Origin: Ficedula albicollis
Lineage: Eukaryota > Chordata > Aves > Passeriformes > Muscicapidae
Assembly: GCF_000247815.1 (NCBI RefSeq)
Contig: NC_021677.1
Location: forward strand, 40,305,717-40,369,716
Length of the DNA stretch: 64,000 bases
Direction: 5' to 3'
Shown: positions 34,171-47,007 of the stretch, piece after piece
Layout of the letters: every line of letters starts with the position of its first letter
How positions within the stretch are numbered: position 1 is the stretch's first letter
Position numbers and translations under genes: made by a program
Notes under the pieces: generated by a model
Seen by the model: only the letters and a program-made list of their open reading frames with translations
What the model was told of the DNA's origin: nothing
Database searches by the model: none

Positions 34171-34950
34171 GGGTTCTGGGAGTGCAGCAGGAGGGGCACC
34201 CCACAACCTGCTCTGGTAGTTTCCACATCACCCACCTGGGGGCTGACCCCAAGGAGGAGCAGGTGTGTGGGAGGACCAGTGTCCTGGCGGATCCCATGGG
34301 CTGGGTTCTGAGGCCCCCACAAACCACACCAGTTCCTTTCCCCTTCGCCACCCTCTCACCTCATCCCTGTGGGAAGAGGAGTGAGATCCAGCATGGCCCC
34401 ATCCCAGCACCCCCCATCACCCCTCCCCAGCTCCTATCTGTAGCCAGTGAGACTGCTTTGGCACACCAGAGCACCTTCGAGGGGCAGCAGTGGCAGCAGA
34501 GCAGGTGACAGCTCAGATGTGTTGATCACTCCGATCTGTGCTGAGCTGCTGGTGCTTTTTTCCTCAGCAGCTTTCTTCCTGGCTGCATCCCAGAAGGAGG
34601 CAGGATTCAAAGGCCATCCCCACCCTTGACATAGGCTCCATCCACCCTGTCCTTAGCTGCTTCTGAAGAGAAAGGCCCTCAGGAAGTGCTCATCTTGATG
34701 CTGTGGGGGTTACAAAAGGAGCTCAAGCTGGAAGACATGTTTTCCACTGCTGTGAAAAGAAACTAAATCCCAATACACCTCAGACAGTGCTGCTCTGAGC
34801 TCCTGGCTGAGCAAGGAGCATCTCCGAGGCAGGGGAGGGATGGGAGGATATTCAACACATCCATGGAGTGGAGCTGGCTTAGTCCCCAAGTTCTTGTCCT
34901 CACAGCAAGGAGGGCATCTGTGACACCTGGTCACGGCACTTCTGGCAAAC

Positions 34951-35127
34951 CAAGGCCACAGTGTGTGTGAAAGGAGAGGGTGCTAGTGCACAGATTTGGG
35001 GAGGAGGGCAGGGAATGGGCTTTCTGGCGACTGTCTCCCAAGGCCACAGTGTGTGTGAAAGGAGAGGGGTGCTAGTGCACAGATTTGGGGAGAAGGGCAG
35101 GGAATGGGCTTTCTGGCGACTGTCTGT
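34951..35127 (+). repeat. Two-copy tandem repeat, 88-bp unit
   Basis: Copies from 34951 and 35039 share AAGGCCACAGTGTGTGTGAA and GGGAATGGGCTTTCTGGCGA, with one inserted G in the second copy. Confidence 0.93.
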
Positions 35128-37096
35128 GTCTGTCTCTCAGTGTCACTGGCTTAGGATGAAGGCTGGTAGCACTGGTGGGGCAACTGAGCCAGGGCATGGG
35201 CATTTTGGGAGCAGTGGGGAGGAGGGTGGTGGTACAGGGCTGCTGAGGCCATGGGGTTGAAATAGCTGTGCTGAGGGTGCCAGACAGTACCTGTGCTCAC
35301 AGGGACAGGCACCTGCAGCCATCTGGTGGGGAACTTGGCTACAAACAGATGTACTAATCATGACTGGAGAAGAGGGAGTTCTTTTTTTTTTCTGCTACGT
35401 CATGGAACTCTTCAGTACCACTTGCAGTTATTTTTTAGAAAGCTCTGGGATGCAGAGAAGGACAACAGGTTGTGGCAGCAGGACATCACTGTTTTACCAA
35501 CCCTCCTCCACCCCCACGTCAGAGAGCCCCAAAGCCTCCCTCATCGGCCACCAGAGATCTCACTTTGTCACTCCTCTACACATCTTTGCACTTTCTGCCC
35601 TTCACATCACCTCCCACAGCAGTGACCTGCCAGGCTCCCTCCATTCCTTCTCCTTTCTGGGCTGGACATGTTGCCAGGCCAGAACCTGAGGCTATTCCTC
35701 CTTCCCCCCAAATTTCTGAGTATCCCCTGTGGGATCTGGACCATTACAGAGTTCTGCTGCTGAGCTGAGGTCCTGGTTGGGAGAGGGAGCCCTTCTCTGG
35801 GAGAACAGGAGGAAGGGGGAGAGGAGCCACTTCTTCCACACCCACTGTGTTTTTTTATCCACTTTCATTTTTTAAGCTCAGTCAAATTTCTGGAGCCTGA
35901 ACCTTCCCTGACTGCTGTGTCTTGTTGCCTTTTTGCTTCCTTCCCTTCTGCTTAGGCAGCTACAGCAGGCACTGTGAGTCTATAATAAGTTATTCAGCAG
36001 TGATCATGCTCTGCCTTGGATTTAATTTCCACATGTTTCCCCTCAGGCTCTTTCCAACTAATTTCTCCATTTGCATAATGCCCCCCTTAGGGATGCTCTG
36101 GCACAGCCCCTTCTCCCCCGCTTTGACAAGTTCATCAGAGATTCAGGCTATTAGTGGAAAAGACTCTAATTCTGTTGGCCCTTTAGCCTGCTCCTTCCCC
36201 ATGCATCTCTAATTAAAAAAAGACAAAGAAGCAGTTTGGGGTTCAGAGGGATGGAATGCCCGTGGGAAGTGGGCTGAAGACTGGCTGGACCCCCCACCCT
36301 TGGAAGCCCCTGGAGGGAACCAGCTGGAAGAATTAGAAATTCAGAAGCAAATGCTGTATCTTATTGTAGATTCTGGTCTGGCAGCCCAAATAATTTTGTC
36401 TGGACTAGAATCAGCTGGTACTCCCCACCCCTGCTGATTCTGGGGTACTTGAAGGGGAGAGATGGGGAGGGCTTTAGCTGGGACAGCACTGAGCTGGGGG
36501 GTGGTGGGGCTGGTCACCCCTGCTGCAGATGCACCCACAGATGTCCCCTCTCCTGAAATAATGCTCTTCTCTTGGTTATTTGGAGGGATGGACATCCAGG
36601 AAGGCTGAGCACATGCAGGAGAGGAGAATTAAAACCATCACATGGGTGCTGGGTTAGTCTGCCCCTTATTACTCTTCTCTAAGGCCAACTCATGTCTTCT
36701 GGACATGCCTGCCCTTCCCTGCAAATTCTGCTTCTCTGTCTGCATCAGAAACAGGGTCTGCTTATTTCCCCCAACGTTTGTATTCTTCTGCTCCTCTTCA
36801 AGCAGATTTTATGCTTCCACTACACACAGATGCTCCAGTCTCTCTCTCTAATTCTTGTCCAACCACACAGGGAAAAAAAGTTTACACCACCATCCTGCTC
36901 TTGGTGGTGTTTTCTCACTGTGATCTACACTGAAATGTATCTCCCTCCAAGACACCCAGACACCAGCTAGATTATAACTTCCTTCAGGAACAGCATAAAC
37001 ACCTCCAGGTCTGAGTGAGTGCGGCACTCTTGTGACGCTCGCCTCTTTGATAGCCAGCTCCACATTATTATAAACAGAGTCTTTTCTCCTGCTTTT

Positions 37097-37102
37097 TTTA
37101 TT
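37097..37102 (-). terminator. Possible polyadenylation signal for SYNDIG1L
   Basis: AATAAA on the minus strand, about 1.5 kb after the SYNDIG1L stop codon. Weak evidence from motif alone. Confidence 0.2.
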
Positions 37103-38640
37103 AGTTCTTCCATGTTAAAAAACATTATGGGAACTTTCAGACCAGCTTCTGTACAGGTCTCTGATGCACTTCTCTCTTTCATGGCTCAAGTACAATGGCA
37201 GTCGCAGACATTAACATGCTTCTTTAGGATGAAATGTACATTTGAACGGCACCCAGCTGGAGGAACATGCTGCATCTCTTGCAAAGCTGACTGCAGCCTG
37301 CCCAGAAACTCTGGGAAGGGGGTGAGGGATGCCCAGAGTCTGCCTGCAGTTTCCTGCACATGGAGAAAAGAGGAAACAGAGAAGCCAGAGAGAGGAGAGG
37401 TGGTCAAAGGAGGATGCTGGAGAGTGGAGGGTGAGGCATGGCTTCTTAAAGCCCTTTGGGGCAACCATTGCCTTCATAGCCACCTCTGAAGCACTTAATG
37501 TGTTGCTGACAATATACAAATGAGCAAAAGTAAGATGTATGGGGGGGATGCTTGGTATTTCCTTGTTACCAGAGGCTTTTGGATGGATGGAGATACCTCT
37601 CTCCAAGGCATGGGAAGGAGTGTGTTGAGCCCTGTGTCTCAGGCTCTTTGCACACCTCTTCCTTCTCTGCATCTCATCCCCTCACACACAGCACTGCCAC
37701 CCCAGATTCTGCAGGTTTCATCAGCCTTTACTTTCCATCCCTCTTTGTGGGCAGGGCCCTGACCTGGTATAAGGAATGGAATCCTTCAGGCCAGCACCCC
37801 TCCCAGGACACTTCTTAGGTAGAGAGTTCCATTACAAATATTTTTGGGGGCCCAGCACTCTGGGACAGCAACCTTATAGAGGCTCTGACTTAGGATCACC
37901 ATGACAGTCACTATCAACACAGAGAAAACCTTGCTGTCTTTACCAGCTTGTGCTAACAATGGGAGAGATGGTGTGCAACCACCAGCCTGCCTTCCTCCTT
38001 GTTTCTGATTTGGGATAGACCAGAAACTGGGATGTCCTCCTGTGGATCAGGGGTCTGTCTGCAGAGGGATGCAGAGGGCATGCCTCTTGGTCTTGTCCAT
38101 GCTCTGTCCTTCTACTTCACTGCAGCTGAGGGGTCAGGCCACGGCACTGAAGTGAGAATGTCGTCCCCATCACAGGAGTCTGGAGAGCCCACCAGGACTC
38201 TGGCCTCCCAGAAGAAGCAGCAGTCATTCCCTGGCACCATACCCCCTCTTTTCCCTGCGTGTACCTTCATGAGCCAAGCCTGGGGAAGCGATGGATCTCC
38301 CAGCAGCAGGGCTGAGAAGGGAAGCTGTAGCCCCAGATCGGGGTGGTGGCACCAGCCCAGCAGCAGCGTGTGGTTTCTGTCCTGCACATCTTCCACCAGG
38401 CAAACGTGTCCTCCTTGTCCCAGCAGCCAGGCTGGTGCTCAATCCCCTGTTGTTAGATGGTCACACGCTGCAGCCTCAGGGAGAACAGGGGTCTACTGTT
38501 TGTCTGGAAGAGGAAGAAACCTGCACAGGACATCCATGCTGTGCAAGCAGCCCTCGCAGGCACGGGGCTCTGTGCTCCACAGGAAAGCTCAGTCCCAGAA
38601 AGATCGGTGGCCAGGGATGGCAGTGACATGCAGGTGGCAG

Positions 38641-38799
38641 CTACACGTGGCCCCCTTTGGAGAGATAAGCGATCAGTGCCACCACCACCCCGATGTACAC
38701 TCCTGTGCCAATGGTTATGGAGAGCGCCGCGAGGAACAGAGCTCGGCGGGAAGCTGAGCTGGCCAGATGGAAATCTCCTTTGGAGACAGCCTTGCTGGT
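38641..38799 (-). CDS. SYNDIG1L: SYNDIG1L last coding exon
   Basis: Acceptor AG at 38801-38800. It encodes [20 protein letters not shown], the second transmembrane helix and YLSKGGHV, ending with TAG at 38643-38641. Confidence 0.95.
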   Translation of the reverse strand, partial: TSKAVSKGDFHLASSASRRALFLAALSITIGTGVYIGVVVALIAYLSKGGHV

Positions 38800-41700
38800 C
38801 TGCAAGGAGAAGAAATGCTTGTTGCTCACAGCTGTACCAACCTGGCCTTTAACCAGCATGCAGTTGTTTCATTACTGAGCCAGTGCTTCTTGTCTGGCCA
38901 CTGCACCCCATGGAGGCTGGGAACAGACAGCAAGGTGTCTGTCAGTCTGGGAGGGCTCAGAACAGCAGTGCACACATTTCCCTCCAAGGTTCCAACATTT
39001 CCTACATTTCCTTCCCTACATTTCTCCAAGGGAAGTATGGGCTTCAGCTACTTGTCTGAAAGTACCCATCAGGGCACACAGCCAGAGCTGTGAGTGAGTG
39101 GCTGGATCCTCAGTGCATGGGGTGATGGCTGTGTGGTGCTGACCAGATGCCAGTGCACCCTATACAGAGATGTAAGGAGAACTGCCTAGGCTCAGGGAGC
39201 TGACTCTTGATGGCATGGTCTGTTGGTCCAGCTGTGCTGCCATCTGATTTTTCCTGCATGGGGTTTTCAGCTGAAGCCTATTTGCTGTTGAAGCGCTGAT
39301 GGAACCAGCACTGGAGACAGATCCTCATCTCTCTGGAAAAGGATGGCAAATTCCAGCTTCTCTGAGTGCTCAGGGCATATTCCAAGCTGCTCTTGTTATT
39401 ACCTGCTACTTCAAGTTCAAGTTGCCAGGTGTGCATCAATGCACCCAATGTGCAAAGATACCAAACAAAGATATGGTTCTTGCCTCAGTGAGTGAACAAA
39501 GGGGGTAGTTATAGAAAATGGAGCTACATATAAATTGCTCCATCACCACGTGGAGAGCGCACTGTGCTACCTTGCACTATGTGGAAAAATGTGAAATCAG
39601 CTGCTCCTTGGGGTCCTAATCAATTAATGCTTCCCCTGCCTCTCACCAGTCCTGTGCCAGGCACTCATGTAATATATTTTTCCGTTTCTGTTCCTATCCT
39701 CTTGATTTAATTTCTTAATGCCTCCCCCCATCTATTCTTGGTACAGCAGCATCTGTGCAAATGTGGAGTAAATCCCCTGGCTCTGCATGAATCATTCTGG
39801 GTCAACAGCGATGTAAGTGAGCCCAGGCTCTGGGCTGAGCCCTCTGACCTCCTGCAGCCTGAGGGCCATTTCCTCGCCAGCCTCTGCCAGCTTGGCACTG
39901 GCTCCCCCAGGTTAGCCTATGTGCATCAGAAACAAGTGCAAGAGAGCAGCTGTAGGGTGATATGGACACCAAGCTCCCCTTTGCATCCTGCCTCCAGAGC
40001 AGCCTGGTCCTGTGGCATGAGCTTCCTCAGCCTGGGTCATGGTGTAGAACCTTCACGTTACTGGAGAATGGGAGGACAGGTGGGAAAATGTCATTTTCCT
40101 GAACCTGGCTGGAGGGTGAGAAGCTGGATGAGCTTCTCACAAGAGGAGCCCCAGTTCCCTAAATAACAGCCAGGAAACCCAAAGGAAAAGCCTGACCTGC
40201 AGTAACCCACACCAGAACTGGTGGGGTTCCAACCCCACAACAACTGTGGAGACATCCAGGAGCACCCTTTGTCTCAGTCCTCAGAGTTATGGCCATGGCA
40301 CAAGAGATGAGCCTTAGATTCAGACAGGTGTTGGTCACCTCCATGGGCTGCTGTGGCTTTCAGGGCCCTTGTTTAGCACTTGGCACATGCAGGCAAGCAA
40401 AGGGATTCCTTACCCCTTGGGAGAAGTAGAAGGCAGCAATCCCCAGGGGCCAGAAGCAACACAGCATGGAGAAAAGAGCCAAGCCCAAGTGGTCCCGGGG
40501 GGGAAGCATCAGGAAATGATCCTCGCTTTCGCTGTCGCTGGAGGAGTCGCTCTGCAAAACCAGATGGATTCAGCACATGCCCAGCTCCCCGTGCTGCTCG
40601 GCAGCCTGCATCCCAGCACCTCGCCTCCCAGCTCCCACTCTCTCCTGATCCCGTCACATACTGTCATACAATTCCCACTGGCAAATTCAAGGAGTAAATT
40701 TCAAAAATATTTTAGACTCTTCAGCGTGGTTTGATGAGGAACAACATAGCTCAGCAAATTCAGGAGTGAAATGGATTCTCGGCTCCCTGCCAGAGCAAAT
40801 GCTGGGGGTCTGGGATTTCCCTGCATTAGAGAGAGTCTTAAACTGAAATATCTTCAGCTTTGGCAGATCTGACTGTTTGTCAGCTTAAACAAACTTAAAC
40901 GAAGTGACTTATCCCCATTAGAGACCAGGAGATCAATATCCTGCTAAACTGATTTAGGAAGTGAGGGAAAGCATTTGAAGTGGAGCCTACATGGCAGGGG
41001 CAGCATGCCCTGTCCCCTTAGGAGGGAAAGCATTCGAAGTGGAGCCCACATGGCAGGGGCAGCATGCCCTGTCCCCTTAGTGAGTCACTGCTCAGTGCTG
41101 TGGTGAGCCCTCCTGCCTTTGGGCAGCACTGGGCCAGCCTCAGACCACCCTGCAAGTGATGTGTCTTGGTGGGGAAAGGACACAGAGGTGGGGACGTCCC
41201 TGCTGCCACCTGAACGGGCTACATCACCACCATCAAAAGAAGCAGAGCTGTGCTGGGCATCAGGCATCAGCTCCAGTGAGCTCTGGGACCCCCTCCCAGC
41301 TCTCAAGATCCTGGGTGACGTTTCCCAGCCTTGGCACCACTGCTCAGGACATAGTGGGGCACAGCATAGCAACGAGGCTGCTTTGTCAGCTCTCATTCTT
41401 CCTGTGCAGGATTCATCCTGTCTTTATATATATAAAGCTTTCTCTCAGCTGCTGCCATCACACATGTGAATTTTGCTGTTATGCAAGAATTGCTGGTTTT
41501 TTTTAGCTTGAGTGTCACAGCAGTGGCAGGCTGCCCTTGTCAAAGCATTCCCATTTCCCAAGGGTCCTGCAGAGACCCATCTCCCTTTGCTCCCAGCAGC
41601 AGTCAGGCTGCTCTTAGGGAAGCTGACCTCCTTCTGAGATCAGCGGTGAGGAAAAAGGAGCAGAAATTATAAGGAGGAAGGAAAAACACTGGGTGCACAG

Positions 41701-42261
41701 GGAGGCTGGTGAGGCAGGATTTCGGGGGGGAGTTCTGGGTAAAGCAGGGAGAATAAATTATCAAGAATTTGAGCCAATGTCCAGAAAGAATGACCACAGG
41801 AGTTCAGTGCTATCCCACCTGTCCAAGCTCACCTCATACTCCTGGAGCTCCTCTTCCTCCACCTCATAGGAAACAGTTTGGATGCGGATGTCACTCTCTA
41901 CCAAGCAGGACCCCTGTGCCTCATGCCCTTCAGGAGCTTCAGAAGGAGACTCTTTGCTTTCTGTGAAAGTGGTCTCGCAGCTTTCCATCTTGCTGTCCTT
42001 GGCCTTGAGAGCAGTCTCATCCTTCACAAGGATGAAACTGGGGCCGTACAACGCTTCAACAGCCAGCTGCAGGGAACTGGCATCCAGCAGCTGGTGAGTC
42101 CTGGCACCACCGGTGTTCTGGAATATGTAGGAATACAGTTTCCCCTGGCAGCGGTGGCTGGGGTAGTCCTGGCTGTGGTGCTGGTGGTAAGGGTAGCTGC
42201 TGCCAAGGTGGCCATTGGACTTGGCCAGGAGCGGGTTCTGGAGCTCACGCACGCTCTCCAT
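38641..42261 (-). CDS. SYNDIG1L: SYNDIG1L, synapse differentiation-inducing 1-like (complete CDS, three exons)
   Basis: Three minus-strand exons, 41833-42261, 40414-40551 and 38641-38799, join in phase 0 to a 241-aa protein (human about 238 aa). SYNDIG1L (capucin, TMEM90A) is a CD225/dispanin-family membrane protein of brain, related to the AMPA-receptor-associated SYNDIG1. The N-terminal cytoplasmic part opens [12 protein letters not shown] and contains [11 protein letters not shown] and [16 protein letters not shown]. An acidic, serine-rich patch [13 protein letters not shown] (residues 144-156) precedes PPRDHLGL. Two hydrophobic helices follow: about residues 164-186 ([20 protein letters not shown]) and 209-235. 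The start Met is chosen by its match to the mammalian N-terminus; an in-frame ATG 12 codons upstream lies across the splice acceptor. No defects. Order next to VRTN as in mammals. Confidence 0.96.
38800..40413. other. SYNDIG1L intron between middle and last exons
   Basis: 1.6-kb intron. The stretch at about 39.55-39.72 kb, with CCTAATCAATTAATGC and ATGTAATATATTTTTCCG, looks like conserved non-coding DNA by composition. Nothing else recognised. Confidence 0.75.
40414..40551 (-). CDS. SYNDIG1L: SYNDIG1L middle exon
   Basis: Acceptor AG at 40553-40552 (GTTTTGCAG), donor GTAAGG from 40413. The 138 nt encode 46 codons, [13 protein letters not shown] through FYFSQG, carrying the first hydrophobic helix of the CD225 domain. 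Confidence 0.95.
40552..41832. other. SYNDIG1L intron between first and middle coding exons
   Basis: 1.3-kb intron with a 59-bp tandem duplication at 40963-41080. No other feature recognised. Confidence 0.8.
40963..41080 (+). repeat. Two-copy tandem repeat, 59-bp unit
   Basis: Copies 40963-41021 and 41022-41080 share ACATGGCAGGGGCAGCATGC and the rest of the unit with two substitutions. Confidence 0.93.
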
Positions 42262-42285
42262 GCTGCGGGCAGTGGTGGGGAGATC
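41833..42285 (-). CDS. SYNDIG1L: SYNDIG1L exon with start codon (coding 41833-42261)
   Basis: Acceptor AG at 42287-42286 (CTGTGCTCCTGCAG), 24 bases of 5' UTR, ATG at 42261-42259, donor GTGAGC from 41832. It encodes the first 143 residues, ending ELQEYE. The acceptor shows that at least one non-coding exon lies upstream, at higher coordinates. Confidence 0.93.
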
Positions 42286-43905
42286 CTGCAGGAGCACAGG
42301 GGCGGGAGGGAGCAGGCTGTTAGCTCAGCAAGGCAAGGGAGCAGGAAAGCCTCTCACCCGTGCACAGCCAGCATCGAGGCCAGTGGGAACAGAAAAATTT
42401 GGCAATACTGGAGAAAACAAGACTCCTCCCCACCTCTGCACAGCTTGAATGCTGTTCCCCAGGTGGTAGCAAGATAAGGATGCAGCCCTGCAGCAAGGTT
42501 ATCTGATCCAGGCGGGATTAATGTGACGACTTGCTGTATCTATAATGCATCTTAAGTTGGCCATGTGCAGCCTCACAGGAAAGGACCTACCACATCTTTT
42601 CTGCTGGCTCATAATGTGTGCTGGGACAAAGACTGACAGGACGGTAGATAAGAGACTGACAATCACTGGAGGAGCCTCCCTGACTTCCCACAGTGGAGGT
42701 TTGATGGTGAATTATATCCCTCTGCACATGACACATACACCTTTCCAGGTGCATGGGAAGTTCTCTAGGACTCATCCAAGGCTGAGCTGGCACTGGGGCC
42801 AGTGCAGTGAGCACCAAGGGAAGCCACGGGGCTGCTGTGAGGACATGGAGGTGGTGTTTAGGCTGGGGTGGGAGTGTTGGATGCTCTGTGAGGAGAGGCA
42901 GAAAGATGTGGAGATTAAAGGGGAGACTCCATGGGGTCTGGGCCACTTGGAAATGATGAAATTTTAAGGAAATGATCCATCACATCAAAGTGCTCTTTAA
43001 ACCAGCTCCACCCCGGAGTACAGAGGCAGCCAGACAGCCTTGGCTCTAGGCCACCAGCTTCGGAAAATGCTGAGTCCAAAGGAGATCCTCAGCTGCAAAT
43101 GTCAACATGGGTTTCTTCCTCAGGGAAATTCACCTCCCTCTCCCTTCCTCCATTTCAGAGTGCTGAAACCTTGTATTACTCTCATTTTCTTTTTTCTGGG
43201 AAAATTTCTCAGACGAAATATTTCTACCCCTTTCCTTCAGTGGAGCATTTACTATTTTGGCTTCCCAACCCACATTGGAACAAAGAAAAAGTACAGTGAA
43301 ATATCAGCATTCTCAGGAGAAAGAAGCAATTACTTTGCCTTCTTCACTACCTGAGCCCCAGGTTTTAGAGTCTCTTTAGCATTTTGCCAGCTCCCCAACC
43401 ATGCCACCTTATTGCCTTGCAGCCTCAAACGTTCCTGTCCCCCTTAGAGACCGTGGTCACTGACTTCTCTGCAGGATGCTGTGTAGCAGGGTCACACTTC
43501 CTCCTGCCACAAGAACCCCTCAGGTGCACTAGGTTTTCTGATGGACAGCACATGACATTGGCTTTAAATCTCAAGAAAAAATATAAATAGAGAAACTGAA
43601 GACTTTAGAGGGTGAAAAGCCCAAGTGGTCCTGTTTCCTTGGCCAAACTCTACCACATCATGCAGGTTTGGCAGCCATGCAGGGTTTTAAATGGACCTGT
43701 CCACTGGCTTTGTTCAGGCAGTGGCCATCACATTTTGGAAATCTGCTCAGGAAAATTGAACTGTTCAAAAGCCCTCTTGTACTGCTAAAACACGGTGCAT
43801 TTTAGTGAATGCCCTTCACTTCTCCCTTCCCAAAACCATTCCCTGCCTTCCACAGTCTCCCATCTGACTTACAAAGCCAGAAATGGCTCGTGCAGCAGGT
43901 GGCCA

Positions 43906-43928
43906 TTAAGTATTTTCAAAATACTTAA
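43906..43928. repeat. Perfect short palindrome, 11-base arms around one C
   Basis: TTAAGTATTTT at 43906-43916, C, then AAAATACTTAA at 43918-43928. AT-rich. Could be a dimeric factor site or chance. Confidence 0.7.
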
Positions 43929-46149
43929 GGGAGATGCATATATGTAGCAAAGATGGTTTTATTTTCTGCACAGACACAGAGAAGCTCAAAGCTAGTTTTC
44001 ATGCAAGGAAACCATGATCCTCTTCTTGGCTTACCATAACATGCAAATTAGATTTCTAATAACTTAATTTTTAACAAAACAGTAAGAAGAGACCAGTCAC
44101 CAGGTGTCATTTGAGAGCAGCAGCCAAAGCAGGAGCCCAGTGCTAACAAGAGAAAATTGACAGGTTTAGTACACCATCCATGCCTTATCTTAAGAAATTA
44201 TTCTGGCAGCAAGCTAGGGTGGGAAGGAACGGGATCTTGCTGAGAACTGCTGAAGGGAGTCAGTTCCAAACGTGTTGAGAAACACCAGCAGAGGGACTGT
44301 GGGCAGGCTGCTGGTCACTGCCTGTGTGGAAGTTACTGTGCTTCTCACTTGGGGTCCTCAGCAACAGGCTGGAGAAGGAGCAGAGCTGCAGAAAAGCCAC
44401 ACATTCCCAGCAGCACTGGGAAACAGAGCGTGGGAGGGGGAAAGAAGGGAAAGGAGCTGGGAGGAATTGGAAACCTAAAAGGCAGCTTGGGAGGTGCCAG
44501 GGAACCAGTGTGGGAAGAGTGCATCTATGCAGCTGGACTAGCCCCAAAGCATGCTAGAAGGGCTGGTGGGAGATGTCTCACTGACCTGGTCCGTGGGGAA
44601 GAGGCAGTGAGGGCTTGCAGGCAGCAAACATCCTAGGGTGAACACACCTTGGAAGGGTAACAGGGTGGGTAGCAAAAGAAATCACAGGAAAAAACTCCTG
44701 ATATAGGAGGAAGTCTGTGAATGTGGGCTGGGCAGGGCTGAGGCTTCATCCCAGGGAAGTGAGGTGAGCTCAAACCTTTCTGGTCCCTCAAACTGTCCTT
44801 AGAGCAGAGCCAGCATCTTGGAGCTGCTGCACAAAGCATGGACCGGGCAGGGCTACAGCTGGAAGGATTTAGCCTGTGCTAGTCCTGCACTCTGTGGAAT
44901 TATAGAAGATTTACCTGCACTAAAGTATTTTTTTCTTGCTGCCTTCCACTCTTGTGAGTTGGGGCTGATGCTGTCCCTGGGAGACTGCAGGGACAAGGGG
45001 AAAAGTGCATAAGAAAATCTCTGTGCTTCTGATAGATAAGTGAAGGAGCCACCAAACTGCAGCCTTCATACCCAGTCCTGGCATTTGTCAGCTGTGGGGA
45101 GGGGACAGTGAGGACCTGTGTCACAGCACGCTTACAGCAGTGAGCTCAGCCCTGCTGGACAGCAGCCAGGCTGAAACCTTCCTCTCCAATAACGGTGAAG
45201 ATGTGGAAGAGTCCCAGTACCAGAGGGATTAGGGATGCTTCCCACTCCTCAGCCACCAAGATGAGAACATCACACAGAGACCATGTACTGAATGGTCTGG
45301 GCTTGCAGGTGGAGACAAGGGCCACCAAGCTTCTAGAGATGACATTAGAGAGGGAATGGCAGAGAGGGTGAGGACCAGCCCTGTGGGCACCTGCAGGGAA
45401 GGAGAGAATCAGACCAGCCCTGCAGCTGTCCCCAAACCCCATTTGGGCTATCTGAATCCTACATGGAATTTAGCCACACAGGGACTTAAAAAAGGAAAAC
45501 TAGTAACAAAATAAGCCTGGTGATAAAGAAAGCCTGTGAACAACCAAGCTTAGGAAAAGAGTAATGAAGTCGGAAGATGAAAGCCAGAAAGCAGTAAAAG
45601 ACAAAATTGTCAAAGAGTGGCAATTCTCTGTCATGATAACCAGCAAGACTGGATAGCATGCACTTCCATCAGCCCCATGGGGTTAGCCTGGGCAGTGCTG
45701 GCAGCAGGTGATGGTGGTGAGATGCTGCTAGATGCACAGGGAGGATGCACACCTACAAGCATACATGCACGACTTGGGCACACCTGGGAGGAGGCAGACT
45801 GCGGTGCCCTCGTTGAGCTGAACCATTGCTGCAGCTCTACTGCTGCCTGACAGCTGCTGGCTCCCTACAGAACTGCCTCCCCCTGTGCAGGCTGCTCCTG
45901 TAACCAGCTGGCTGAGCAGAGCCCCCACACTCCCTCCCCAGCCCGGTTGCAGCAGTCCCCAGCAGAGTGGGAAATGCACAGCTGTGTTGTGTATTCTCAG
46001 TTTCTTAAGGCAAGTACCGGGTAAAATGAGCCAAAATAAGGCATGAAAATAAAGAAGTAGCAAATTTAGCCTTGTATTTCACAGATCTCACCTCCACACC
46101 ACATCCCCTGAGGCAGCTCTCAGAGGGACCCCTGGCACAGATGCCGGCT

Positions 46150-46260
46150 ATGATAAGCCAGTTAATGATGAATTAAGTAGCTGTTCCAGGAATCAATCAT
46201 CATTTAATTGCCCTGTCAAGCAAACACTCTGCCTTGCTTCCCGGGCTCATTAGCTGGTTG
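46150..46260 (+). promoter_or_regulatory. Candidate conserved enhancer, homeodomain/PBX-like sites
   Basis: Within 110 bases: GTTAATGATGAATTAAG, AATCAATCATCATTTAATTG, GTCAAGCAAACA and GCTCATTAGCTGG. Dense TAAT, ATCAATCA (PBX/HOX-like) and forkhead-like sites. Motif-based inference; no conservation data. Confidence 0.3.
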
Positions 46261-46518
46261 TGGCTTTGGTGCACGTCCCCAGACTCCAGAGTGAGAAGGT
46301 CAGCCCACCCTGGCTGAAGGCTTTCCCCTTCAGGGCAGCACCAGGGGAGGTCAGAGCCCTCAGGAACTGGTGCCCCACTGCACGGCCATGCCCTGGCTGG
46401 TCTGAGGGTGGGGGACAGTGTGAATGCCTGTTCCTGATCCAGCTGATGTTAAGCAGCACCATGGCCAGGTACAGCTGCCATAGCCCCAGGACAGATGCGG
46501 ACCACTACTGATGGAAGA

Positions 46519-46682
46519 GAAAAGCACAGGAGATTTGTCGAGCACTTGTCCCTGGGCCCAGAAAGCACAGGAGATTTGTCGAGCACTTATCCCTGGGCCC
46601 AGACCTTCCTAGAAGCTCTCAAAAAGCACAGGAGATTTGTCGAGCACTTGTCCCTGGGCCCAGACCTTCCTAGAAGCTCTCA
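46519..46682 (+). repeat. Three-copy tandem repeat, 41- and 61-bp periods
   Basis: AAGCACAGGAGATTTGTCGA and CTGGGCCCAG recur from 46522, 46563 and 46624. The first copy lacks the 20-base CCTTCCTAGAAGCTCT part present in the other two. Confidence 0.93.
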
Positions 46683-46937
46683 GGTGCTCTGGATCTTCTA
46701 AGCAGAGGCCCATGTCCAGCCAGGACACAGTATCTCGGCCTCTGGGCATGCAAGTTTATGATTCTGCCTAGGAGAAAACCATTTCACAAAGGCTGCTGAG
46801 AAGCAACGGCACAGCATTGCCTGGGCAGTTGTCATTTTGGAGAGGGGGTGAAGGAAGGGCTGTGAAAGCTCATGGACAGTGCGTCTGGCACATGCCCTCT
46901 CTCGGCCACAGGAGCCTGTGCAGCAGCATGGATACCT

Positions 46938-47007
46938 GGCATGTCTCAGCCCCGAGCCCCACAGGGTGAACCGGCATGTCTCAGCCCTGAGCCCCACAGG
47001 GTGAACC
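46938..47007 (+). repeat. Two-copy tandem repeat, 35-bp unit
   Basis: GGCATGTCTCAGCCC and GAGCCCCACAGGGTGAACC occur at 46938-46972 and 46973-47007, with one difference. Confidence 0.92.

Larger units (their letters stand above)
34171..38640. other. Intergenic DNA and probable SYNDIG1L 3' UTR
   Basis: No gene recognised between 34.2 kb and the SYNDIG1L stop codon. The right part should be the SYNDIG1L 3' UTR (minus strand). An 88-bp tandem duplication is at 34951-35127 and an octamer-like ATTTGCATAAT at 36069-36079. Open frames on both strands at 38.0-38.8 kb show no similarity. Confidence 0.65.

Noticed and set aside
42262..42297. Upstream in-frame ATG 12 codons before the SYNDIG1L start
   Set aside because: It lies partly on the intron side of the acceptor at 42287-42286, and the mammalian protein begins at MES.
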